Source: Schizochytrium sp. TIO01
Lineage: Eukaryota > Sar > Bigyra > Thraustochytrida > Thraustochytriidae
Direction of reading: 5' to 3'
DNA: 64,000 nucleotides
Assembly (NCBI GenBank): GCA_004764695.1
Contig: SMSO01000014.1
Location: 881,148-945,147, forward strand
Numbering within the stretch: the first letter of the stretch is position 1; each line of letters opens with the position of its first letter. The translations under genes were made by a program, and so were the position numbers. The notes under the pieces were generated by a model. It worked only from the letters and a program-made list of their open reading frames with translations. It was not told the DNA's origin and made no database searches. Positions 42,201 through 52,531 of the stretch are shown one piece after another.

Positions 42201-45200
42201 ACCAAACACAACCTTGAAGATATTGGTCATCAGTATACTCGTTAACACGTTCCATGAGCGCGATCAGTCGTTGTACAACGCGTAGATCTTGGACTTCTTC
42301 ATGATCACATTCGCGAATAGAAATAATTTGCAACACTTCTAACACTTGCTCAATTTCCTCAGATGATTCGCTACGTTCTGCGACGGTTAGCAGCATATCC
42401 AAAATATCCATGGATGCGTGTTGAATTGCTTCAGCATGATCTGTTGGCATCTGATAATCTAATGGGTGGTGCCCAGCAACGCCAGTAGGTCTTGTCATGG
42501 AGCCAAATATGTCCCGAACTGCCGCAAGTACGGCATCCATAGCAGCCTGAGGAGCCCCCATCGCAGGAATCGGATCAGAAATCTGCTCTAAACTCTCTTG
42601 CTTTTGAGCCCGCCCTAATCCACGAGCCGTAGTAGCACGGAATGCAGAAGCACGATCAACTTCCCGAGCTGAGTTATCCGCTCGGGAAGTTGATGCAGAA
42701 GATGACGAGGTTTGCAAACGAAGTACCGTTCGAAAAACGCTTTGCACTGAGTCCAGGGCAGAAAGCCGGAACCGGCTGTACCGGAACTTTGCTTTAAGGT
42801 AGAGTTCTAAACTATCGGGTTTGATACCATCCGAAGCAGATGACTCTACAAAGTATTGAGCATGCTTAAGAATAGGCGCAAAATCAAATTTTGTCAAACG
42901 ACCACGCTCAGAAAAGTCCGAAGACCGGTTGGAAAGGCCGGAAATTCTCCCACGATTATCTCGTCCTGCAGCATTATCATCTTCATTCTGCTCATCATCA
43001 GACTCAGAGGTTTGCGACATGCTGATGCTAAGTATGGCCATTGCACGAGCATCTGCGTGCTGATTAAGTAAAATGCGGGCCCGGGCTGCCACATCAGCAC
43101 AAATCTCCTGGTACGTCTGCGACTCGACTACTTGGTGACTCTCACTAATATGACCTACCTCACATCGCCAACCACCATCATCCTCAGCAACAGCAGCGTG
43201 TGTACAACCTTCATGGCCACATACAAAGCGCTGATTGTCACGATGAACACTAATAATTGTATGTGTAACATTCCAAGCGGCTTTCCAAATATCCACAACA
43301 GGTCGTGGAAGTAAGTTGATCTTAGCAGTTTGTTGGGGAGAATCGAGAGATGCTAAACCGTATGCAGCCTCATAAGCATAGACGGCGAGTCCCGTGTGCT
43401 TTAGATAAGCTGCCGCGCTAATGCGAACAACATCTTCCAGCACGGAGGGTTTACCGCGAGACTGCAACGTCATAGCACGCATCTCAATGCGTGAGCTGAT
43501 TAATGCATGCAGAGCTTGAGCATCTGATTGGTGAACCGGCTGTGCTGGTGTTCGTGCAAGGTCTTGCAAAAATACCTCCACAGGTTCCTGATCAGCACTT
43601 GCAGGTTGCGCCGGTCGTGAAAAAAGTCTGCCTCGAAGCAGACCTTCCATTTGCTCGTTGATGGCGCCGACTTCGTCAACAGCATTCATGCGGCCACGTG
43701 CAAATGCGCACAACAGACGTGTGACTGTTGTCCGGATATAGGCAGGCGTATAGGGCGCTTGGAGAAGGTCAAGCAAAGAGCCATGCAATTTATCAGCTCC
43801 TTCCTGCCAATCCTGCAGAGATGAAAGACGTTCAGCAAGCTCACAGACCACATCCTCGATCAAACAGCGAGTTTCTCGAACCTGGTTCTCATCATATTTT
43901 CCATCAACGTGCCGGCGTTCGTGTGAACATCTTTCGAGACAAGCAGCGAAAAGCATGTTGCAGTGATTCAAAAGAACCTTTTCAACCTTGTCCGAGCCTG
44001 AGGGAGTTAAAGGCGGGCCGAGACGCTCATTGCGTTCCCGCCTAGCTTTCAGTATGACAAGGAGTCGTGAAATCAAATCATCTTGCAAACAACGCAAGAC
44101 CACCGCACTATATACATCGTCATTGTCTACCACCGCATCAAGAAGTACTTCGAGGAGTTTCACAGGTGACCTATTGGAACTACTCACTGGACTGTCACGA
44201 TTGGAACTTGCCTTTGAGAGCTCCCACAAGGAGAGGTCATCAGTAAGATATCCGCTCCGGCTCAGCTCTTCAGCAACCATCAGCGCGTCCTCTTGCAGTT
44301 CAGGTTTCAGATTCTTGTGTTGAGATTCATCACTCACAGCAAGGCCATGCATACCCCTTGTTACAATAGCCCGGTTGTCCTGCATCCATTCAGAAACACG
44401 TGATGGTATCTTTCCTTGCCACAAATTTGTTGTACTAGCACAAATGGCTGCCTCCACATCCTCCACAGGTACAGGCTTTCGATCCCGCGGCGTACTTCCA
44501 GGGCTCGGAAGACTATCAGATGCCCTCAAGGCGGATGTGGAAGTCTGAATATCAAGATAGCTTGGATCTTCAACTGCTGAGCCCACAGTAGCTCTGCGTT
44601 CAGCTTGGGTACGGCCAGCGGCCATGAAAGCTTTAGCAGCTCGTTGAATGGTCAAAAGTGCCTGGGATCGACGTTTTAAAAGGGTACTGTTTGTACCAGA
44701 ATTATGTTCCCCCAAAACTGAACGGACGCGTACACGATTGGACATGGATTCACGACGCTGCGAGCTAGACATGCGCGGGTGTTTCAAAGTACTCTGAGCA
44801 TTTGAGGAACGTAAATCCATGTCTTCAAAGTTAGATGCATTACGGCGCAAAAGGTCATTACTTCCATGACGACGGTTAAAGCTTGGCACCATGCCTCGCT
44901 GCATATCGATGACACCAAGAACACGTGCAAGGCGACGACGAGCAGCACCAACTTCTCCAGAGGGACGAGGACAATCTGCTCCTTCGCATACTAGATAGGA
45001 AATTGCGCGTTGTTCTTGGAAGGCTTCAGAGATGTGTTGACGAAGAAGAGAGCGGCGTTTATCTCTGCTCGGTTTCCACAACCGGGCTAGAAATCTACTT
45101 TCGTCTTGACTAGATCTAAACAAGACACGGAGATTTTCTGCAAAAATTCGAGAAGCTAATGAAGCAGGACTTTCGTGTTCACTTTCATCTTCATCTTCTC

Positions 45201-47621
45201 CATCGCCATCGTCAATTTGGTCCTTTTCATCTCCGTTGGTGGCTTCGCGATCTTTCACATCTATTATACTTTGATCACGCCCATTTCCAGCGTTTAGGAG
45301 CTCTTCATTAGCACTTTGAGACGTGTTGCGTTCAAAAGTAGTCTGGTCCATCTCACCTCCATTTGCTGAGTTGGGTTCATAATTGTTGTTGTTCGTACCA
45401 AGCGCCACAGCAAGCAGCGCATCACCTAGTACAGCAAGAAGATCGCGTACTCTTGATGTTTCCAATCGGAGAGCTGCGATCGTGGCAAGGTGAGCTTGCA
45501 CAATTTCTAAAACTGCTTTTAATGCACGATGATAGAATTCACGCGAGTCATCGGAAGGTGAAAGGTGGGGTTCCAACTGCAACATGACTACCAACATCTG
45601 TGCTAGAGGCACAACTACATGGGCATCAACTTGCAAGCAATATGGCATTCGAAGGCGAGCGGATGAGAGACCTTGAGGTCCCGTGAGACGGGCAGAGTAC
45701 GCGGAGGCCATACTTCCTAGGTTCGACAATATGTGAAATGCAACATACGTAGTTTGATCCATCAATGAAATATGTGGTGCGAACTCCCAGCTACCTGATC
45801 CTTGCTGGCTCTGATCGCCAAAGTTTACCGCCATAGATATATGTCGTAAGCGGTAGAGTTGACTTTGGTCGAATGAGTCAGCATTAGATGACACTCGTTT
45901 TGATAAAACAGGATAAACAAGGTTAAACAGTCCAAGTAGAGTGCTTGGCATTGCTTGCTCTGCAGTGTTATCAGCCAGCCACGCTCCATCAGTGGTAGAT
46001 CCTAAGCTTATGTCTGAGGCTTGTTTTAAATTCGATGTATTTCTGCGGTGCCCATTTTTGGTTGCTTGAGCTCTGGGGGATAAATGACCCTGGGAAGAAG
46101 ACTCCTTGTCCTCATCATATGGCACAACTTCTTCCTCTGACTCACTGTTACCGTTCTCATAGGAATATTTGCGTCTACTATTTTACTTGAGTAGTTGGAG
46201 TCGCTATCGTCGTCCTCTTCCGAAGAGGACTCTTCCTCATCTTCTTCGGAATCACTATCTTGACCTTGGGTGTTGATAAGCATGGGTCTTGATAAAGAAT
46301 TCAAGGCTCGACGCCTGAGAAGATCTTTGTGTAGAGGTTCAAAATCTAACGACGCAGAAACACTTTGCATTCTCGGCCGATTAGACTTAAGACGGAGTGT
46401 CGCATCCCAGCGCTTCTCCATTAGTACCCACACAAGCTCTCGAGCAGTTGCACTATCCAGTGGAATATAGCAACCCACAGAAAGCATTTCCATTTGGCCA
46501 TCAAAAGACGCAAGGTATTCTGTGCGTTCCATGGCTGCTTTTTCTCTTTGTTCCTCGATACGTCGGATAAACGCCTGTTCTTGCTTCTTGCGAAGCATGA
46601 TGGCGTGTTTTGCCTTCTGACGTGCTGCTTGTGCTTCTTCCTTTTCCTTACGAGCCTGCACATCGGCTTGGGCCTCTGCAGCACGATGGCGAAGCATCCC
46701 AGCAATACCATCATGGCCATTTTCCTCAGCGAATGCAAATGCCAGAGCACCTTGGCGTGTACGACTAAGTGGGTTGGCGCCATAGTCAAGGAGAAGCTCC
46801 ACGCACTCCAGAGAGCCAACAAACGCTGCGAACATGAGAGGTGTGGCACCTGTCGTGTTTTCTACAACATTGACGTCAGCACCCCACGTCAGAAGAGCCT
46901 CCACGGCGCCTTCTTCTCCCGCTCGAGCTGCGTAGGTCAAGGCTGTCCAGCCATGCTGTGAGATTGCATGCACATCCGCTCCGCTGTGTAAAAGTAGCAT
47001 CACTGCCTCGCGTTGGCCTGCCCACGCCGCGAGCATCAGAGCATTACTTCCATTCTTATCTGCGCAGCTAAGATCTCGCCCGGCGCGGATATGCTCCACG
47101 AGTTTATCGATGTCACCGTCACATGCGGCTTGCAAGAAATCATTCCTTGCGCGGGTAACCCTAGATTGTTTGTACACAGACACCTTGCGAGCTAATAGCA
47201 TGCATGCACTACCTGCAATCCCAAGAACAAAGATCGTAAGACCTCCATACTTTACCAGTGTCCATATCTTCACGCCTGAATTTGCTTCATTCATGTCAAT
47301 ATCCGCCTCTGCATTAGCATTTGCACTTGTATGCATCTGCCGATATCTTGCAGACGATGACATTGACAATGACGAGCCTGAAAACGCCAGCACAGGCCTC
47401 GCTGTTTCCAGCGTCGAGTTCAAATCCAGATCTGGTTTCAGCCTCAAGTTTAGATTCGAGCTTGACTCCAAATGTACGTTAGAGTTTGAGTTCGGATTTG
47501 AATTCAAGCCTGGGTTCGTCATTAGGTGCACTACTTCCAGCACGCCTGCATAACTTTTGAGTCCAAGTATGGAGATTCTGTCGCTCTGGACGCTCCATCG
47601 ATATGTGTGGTTTGATTCCAT
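33271..47621 (-). CDS. Giant HECT-type E3 ubiquitin ligase with an N-terminal transmembrane helix and ankyrin repeats (2 exons)
   Basis: Exon 1 is 47621-46146 and exon 2 is 46089-33271, joined in phase 0 by a 56-nt intron (ACA|GTGAGT ... TTCTTCCCAG|GGT), giving 4764 residues. Exon 1 encodes a predicted transmembrane helix (about 123-144), ankyrin repeats (157-305), a Lys/Glu coiled coil and an acidic Ser stretch. Exon 2 has no ATG near its 5' end, only a GTG, which supports the join. Along exon 2 are a Cys/His cluster (near 1460), a MIB/HERC2-like segment (near 2070), a CUB-like beta segment (near 3115), a UBR-box-like cluster (about 3450-3510), a ZZ/B-box-like cluster (near 3715) and the HECT domain (about 4335-4764). 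The HECT has AHTCFMSLSLP with catalytic Cys at 4718, closest by eye to HERC1-type ligases. Substrates are unknown. If splicing is wrong, this is two adjacent genes. Confidence 0.85.
46090..46145 (-). other. 56-nt intron joining the ankyrin/TM exon to the HECT exon
   Basis: On the minus strand the donor is ACA|GTGAGT and the acceptor is TTCTTCCCAG|GGT, with a good pyrimidine tract. The length of 56 nt changes the frame exactly as needed. Without it the ankyrin frame overlaps the HECT frame by 100 nt in another phase. Confidence 0.7.
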
Positions 47622-48075
47622 GGTCTGTGACGGGGCCCACGCGCCGCTGCTGGCGCCCTGGAAGACGCCGAGCAGCGTCGAGACCGGCTCAGCCCGAAAG
47701 CGGGGGCAATGGCGGTGTGGGCAATCTCAGCAACGTTAGTAACGCCGCTCGCTTCCTCGTGCTGCTCCTCCTCGCCCGCCCTCACGCGAGCCAGTTGGAG
47801 CTGCCCTTGAAGCTAGATCTTCTGCACGCAGAAGCTCTTCGGCTACAAGAACAGAGTTTGCTCCCTCGCAGCTTTACCAAGCCTGCACAATGATCGTCAA
47901 ATATTCAAATCAATGCAAAAATAATCAATGCAAGCAAATTTACAAATTAATCGATGCCAAAATAGATACGAAGTTAACATGGGTCAAATGCAAGGCTACT
48001 CCAAAGACGCTCTCTCAAAGGTTGGCCGGCGATGTTCGAACCCAAATCGTCCATGAAGACACGAAGTCGAAAAAG

Positions 48076-48125
<50 letters not shown>

Positions 48126-48126
48126 C
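48076..48126. repeat. (AAC)17 microsatellite
   Basis: Seventeen perfect AAC units. They read as polyasparagine in one frame, but the surrounding frame has no gene-like context. Confidence 0.95.
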
Positions 48127-48384
48127 CACAAGGCGTTTTGTTTTCCTTGGAATCGAGTTGTTCGCAATCTATGATAATATGGTACTTTACCGCTTCTTTT
48201 AACTTCCTTTCTGAAGTGCTTGCTTGCTATTCAAAGCACGTAGATAACTGATGGGTCAAAGACGGGAATAAACACTGATAAATAGTGTTAGGACTGCCGT
48301 TCTTTTTCTTTTCTTTTCTTTTCTGTTCTACAAACCTCAATCGAAAATCTTGCAGAAGATCTGGCTCGAGTTGGCGTTGGTCTC

Positions 48385-48415
<31 letters not shown>

Positions 48416-48437
48416 CCAACCAAGCAAGCAAGCAAGC
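48385..48437. repeat. (CAAG)n array interrupted by CAACCAAC
   Basis: About twelve CAAG/GCAA units with one CCAAC interruption. Its complement is the TTGC repeat at 1380-1407. Confidence 0.9.
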
Positions 48438-50595
48438 ACGTTCTCGCTGGACCTGTAGCCTGGCTGGTGTTTCCCTCCGACTGACTTCTACGAGATGGCA
48501 GGGTAAAGAGGTCCGCTCTCCTGGGCGGGCGTGCGTACAATTCTGGCACCACTGCCAAGAACAGCGCACTAGCTACCTACTGGCTGAGATTGCACAGAGT
48601 CGCTGGTATCTTCTTGGCGATGCTCTATAAGGAGCTGCTCATCGACGGTGCGCATGCAATGTGATATGAACGCAGGAGTTTGAGAACCTACACCCCTTCC
48701 ACAGCGTAGGTACATCGCAATTCAGGCACCCTCTTTTGCCATCTTCTCAGGCGAAGCGGGAAAGCCTCGCGCATTGGTTATTCTGGCGTGTAAATAAAAC
48801 AGGCATACGAAGAGATCAGACCTGGATTTGCGCTAATGATTGTACTGCAAATATGCGGTCCTGTTCGCGCCAACGAGAGCTTTTATTTGATGTGTATGAC
48901 TTGGTTTTTTAAGATCTTATCTAAATTTGTGATGATGATGATTATTGTTATTATGATTATTATTATTTTTTTATTTTAAAATAAAGAAGAGACAAAACGC
49001 AGATAGAGATACATATGGTGTAGGCCTAGTATATTACTTGATAATATGAAAATCAAAAAATGTTTATAGCAAGCTGAGCGTGGGAAGATAATCGTTTCAG
49101 CCGCAGAAATGCTGTGTTTTAAAAAAGTCACGGGTCTCTGCGCAAAACATAGGTACATAGGCACTTCGTCAAGCAAGTCGATAGTTCCCAGCCCTTACTC
49201 AAAGCCGCAGTAGTATCATTGACGAGAATCACTTAAGCTTAAGCTGGTTTGAGAATTTAGCATGAACTATTGGGACAATCTTTTCATTTCACTTTTTCTT
49301 TAAAGAGAAAGAAAAAGAGAGTGACAACAGTACTATATATATAATCTTAGGTTTAAGTATTTAATTTTAGTTTTACGCTTTACGATTATATGCCTAGCTA
49401 GGTGGATACTATTGCTTACTGTAGTAGATTAATTTCGGATGTGAACGTTACGAATGTGCATAAAAATTAATAGCCTGGAAAGGGTGTGTACAACAGCAGC
49501 AACAAGCTAAGTAAAATTTAATTTGAGCTGTGAACGTTGCTTACAATATGACCTTAAGGGGGAAATGTTGCTGATAGGAGACAGAGGGTAATACTAAAAC
49601 GATCTTTGCAAAAACAAATCGAAACCTTACCTCATTACTTTGCAATGAAAGGTTAACTAGAACGCCCAATTATTCGTATTGCTAAATCGTGAGGGATGTT
49701 GCGAGGATGCATGCCTACTCTGAGCATTTTGATCTGTCTAGCACTAGTAAGAGTGTCAGACTGTCAGAGCTAAGTTTTAGAATTGGGAAAGCTGATTTAC
49801 TGGACCAGTTTTTATGATTTGATAGTGAACTGATACTTGCCTATATAAGCTACTCACATAGGCTCTTGGGCCTTCTTATGTTGTTTTGACAATTCATTTG
49901 CATAGACTGAAGTTGTGAGCATTGAGCATCATGTAGTCCCGTTCGCACAAGTTTTGGTTAAAATACTGAGGGGATTTGATTAGTGAACTTCAGCTTTGAG
50001 TCTCGTCTCATAACACTGAAGAGCTGCTGTACTAGACTTACCATTCAATGAACAGTACATATTTGTTTCTTAAAATCAGCATCATTGCTATTGTTTCATC
50101 AGCATGCCTGGTCAATCAAATAATTATCTACTTGTGCAAATTTCATCACACTCCCAATCAATTTTCCTTTCTCTCAAACATACTTTGTGCTTATGTATCC
50201 CAAGCTGACGCTGTCACTGCAAATATAAAGATTCGGCTACTTCCTTCCGCGCCACGTCCTCTTTTCAACTGCTGTGCATCCTCCTGTGGCCTCCTCACAT
50301 CGATAACGCGAGTGCTTAAAAAGTGCCCCCGAATGCCTGAAGTTTTGCGACTGTATTTTTACTTTTTTCTCTCCTTTGGATGAGTTTCAATTTTTTACCC
50401 ACATCAATTTCAATCATACTTGTCGATCCCCACCCTAAATGTACCATGGTCTATTTCTCTTCCTTCAGAGCAGTAGAAGAAGCTATGATTGCCTGCGCGA
50501 TTTAGCTTGATACAACTTGGTCTCTAAAATGCATTTTGCGGCTAGAAGTGCCTATATGCGCACTAGCAGCAGCTCAAAGAATTAACAGAGACATG

Positions 50596-50632
50596 CCTAC
50601 CTAGGTACCCAGTACCTAGGTACTATGGTAGG
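50596..50632. promoter_or_regulatory. Tandem TACCTAGGTA motifs upstream of the Swc5/CFDP1 gene
   Basis: Two copies of TACCTAGGTAC, with GGTAGG following, end about 70 bp before the ATG at 50704. This is the clearest example of a motif recurring in several intergenic regions. Function is inferred from position and repetition only. Confidence 0.35.
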
Positions 50633-50703
50633 TTCTACAAGCGAGTAAAAGTAAATCAATAATCGCTCCCTCCGTAGCTCTCGTGAAAACCACGTTGGAC
50701 ACG

Positions 50704-52175
50704 ATGTCACGGCGTGCTGCTGCCGTGCTCTCTGAGCAGCGTACACAAGAGGAGCTTGCTGCTGCTCCTGAGGCTGGGGATGAAGGCGAGGACGCTGATG
50801 CTTCGTTCCAGCTCGAAGGTACGTCAAGATTCGCGCATCTGGTGGGCGGCTCTGAGGCGAAGCTGGACTATGAAAGAACGACGAGTGGCGAACGATAATC
50901 GGATAGGAAATAGGAACTGACGTTGCGAGGGCGAATTTGAAGACGCGTCATCTGCTACCAAAGGCAAGAAACGAAAGGCATCTACATCAAGCGTGCTGGG
51001 AAAGCGAGGGTAAGTAGAATTGCAAAATCAAGAATTATGTCTGCATTTGTCATGTAGCAACTATTCATGCGTGATCATGAATAGCACTCCTTCTAGTGCG
51101 TGGTGGCGTGCCACTGCTAACACAATTTTGCTAGAAGGCCTCATACTTCTTTCGGGCTTAAGAAGCACCATCCACAGAGCTGAAAAACTAATGTCACGCG
51201 AATTTCTCTTCTTTGCATACGTTGCGTAATACCGGCAAATGATGACATAAACGTACCTTCAACCAAAATGAATTGCACACTTTTGACAGTGCCACTGGAG
51301 GTATTGTGCTAAGCGACGATGAGGACGATGAAGAAGATGACGCTCGTCAAAATGCTGCTGCCTCTGCTACTATTGCTCCTGCAGAAGAAGTTGCGTCCAA
51401 AGTAGATTCTGACAGCACGTCATCTGTGAAAAAGGATGCTACTAAGGTTGAATCTCTCAAGGAAACAGCAGATTCCGCTTCAATTGATGATATTAAAGCC
51501 GCAGAGGGAGAAAAGGAAAAGGTTGTAGAAGCTAAGAAGACAAAAACTGTTCCGAGCATAGATGAGCTCAGTGACCTGACCTCATCCAGGTCTTCAAGTG
51601 GACCAAGCAGCATTGGCGCTCTACTTGCACAAATGAACCGCCCTCGTAAGAAAAAGAAAAAGTCGAACGGGAAGTCAGGTATGTTAGATCAGTCCATCGC
51701 TCGTCTTCTAAAGGGCGATGACGAAACCCCGAGCGTGGACCGAAAGGCTGCTAGTGAGGCTGCCCGAGCAGCTCTTGCTAACGCTGGAAAGATGAAGATC
51801 CAAGAAGAAAAGCACTTTGCTGGACAAACTATCAGTGTTATGCGCACACTTGACAAGGACTCAGCGGAAGCAAAGGAAGCCTTGGCTAAAGCCGCGGCAT
51901 CTGCAAAGCAAAGCGAGCTTGACAAGATCGTGACAGAGCTGAAGAACCCAAAGAAGGGCATGACAGCCATTGAAAAGTCTTCATACGATTGGGAGCAATT
52001 CAAGGAAGATAAGGGTATTGGCGAGCAGCTGGAGGCTTACGCAAAGGACGGCTACGTAGAGAAGCAACAATTTCTCCAGCGTGTAGAGGAACGTCAGTTC
52101 GAGGCTGGGCGAGCCGAGCGTGAACGAGCTCGCGCAATGGCAGCCGCTGCTGCAGCACGAAATGCAAAAAAATAA
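50704..52175 (+). CDS. Swc5/CFDP1 (BCNT-C domain) chromatin-remodelling subunit, 3 exons
   Basis: Exons are 50704-50818, 50943-51009 and 51290-52175, with introns of 124 nt (GTACGT...TTGAAG) and 280 nt (GTAAGT...TTGACAG), giving 355 residues. The N-terminus is acidic (EAGDEGEDAD), then comes a basic patch (GKKRKAS) and another acidic stretch (LSDDEDDEEDD). The C-terminal BCNT-C domain is clear: AIEKSSYDWEQFKEDKGIGE followed by GYVEKQQFLQRVEERQFE. This is the signature of Swc5 in the yeast SWR1 complex and CFDP1 in animals, which help exchange H2A for H2A.Z in nucleosomes. The acidic N-terminal part is the expected histone-binding region. The exon 2 acceptor (TTTGAAG) is weak in pyrimidines, and the alternative nearby AGs break the frame. 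Confidence 0.88.
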
Positions 52176-52531
52176 CTACCCTGTGAACAACCTACAAAGC
52201 ACTATCTCATTACATATTATTTTTTCAAAAACTACTTCATGTAGCGAGATTTTATATTGATTCAAAACGGAAACAGCAACTATGTCCTTTCAAATTCTGT
52301 TATCTTGTATTGCCCTCCATTTTCTCGTATACCTTTTTATTTCTAGCATAGCAGTATACATCACTTGTTGCTTTCACTTATTGTAGTAATGAAAAGACTT
52401 TTTACTATTCAAGAATGGGATCAAAAACGGTTATCGAGTCAGGCCTCAGAAGATGAAATTAATTTAAAGATAGTTTTAGCTCTATTCGACTCTTCTTTTA
52501 ATATCTTCAGAATTGTTGTCGTAATACTTCT
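52176..52531. other. Intergenic region between convergent 3' ends
   Basis: AT-rich spacer, with no gene recognised. Confidence 0.5.

Larger units (their letters stand above)
47622..50703. other. Long intergenic region, no gene recognised
   Basis: About 3 kb between the HECT gene (minus) and the Swc5 gene (plus). It holds (AAC)17 at 48076-48126, a TTTTC tract near 48303-48325, the CAAG array at 48385-48437, AT-rich DNA from 48780 to about 50500 and a TACCTAGGTA motif pair at 50596-50632. A frame at 50048-50383 (plus) is hydrophobic by AT bias and not called. Confidence 0.45.

Noticed and set aside
48060-48174. Polyasparagine ORF over the AAC repeat
   Set aside because: It arises from the microsatellite alone; the flanking codons show no protein-like context.
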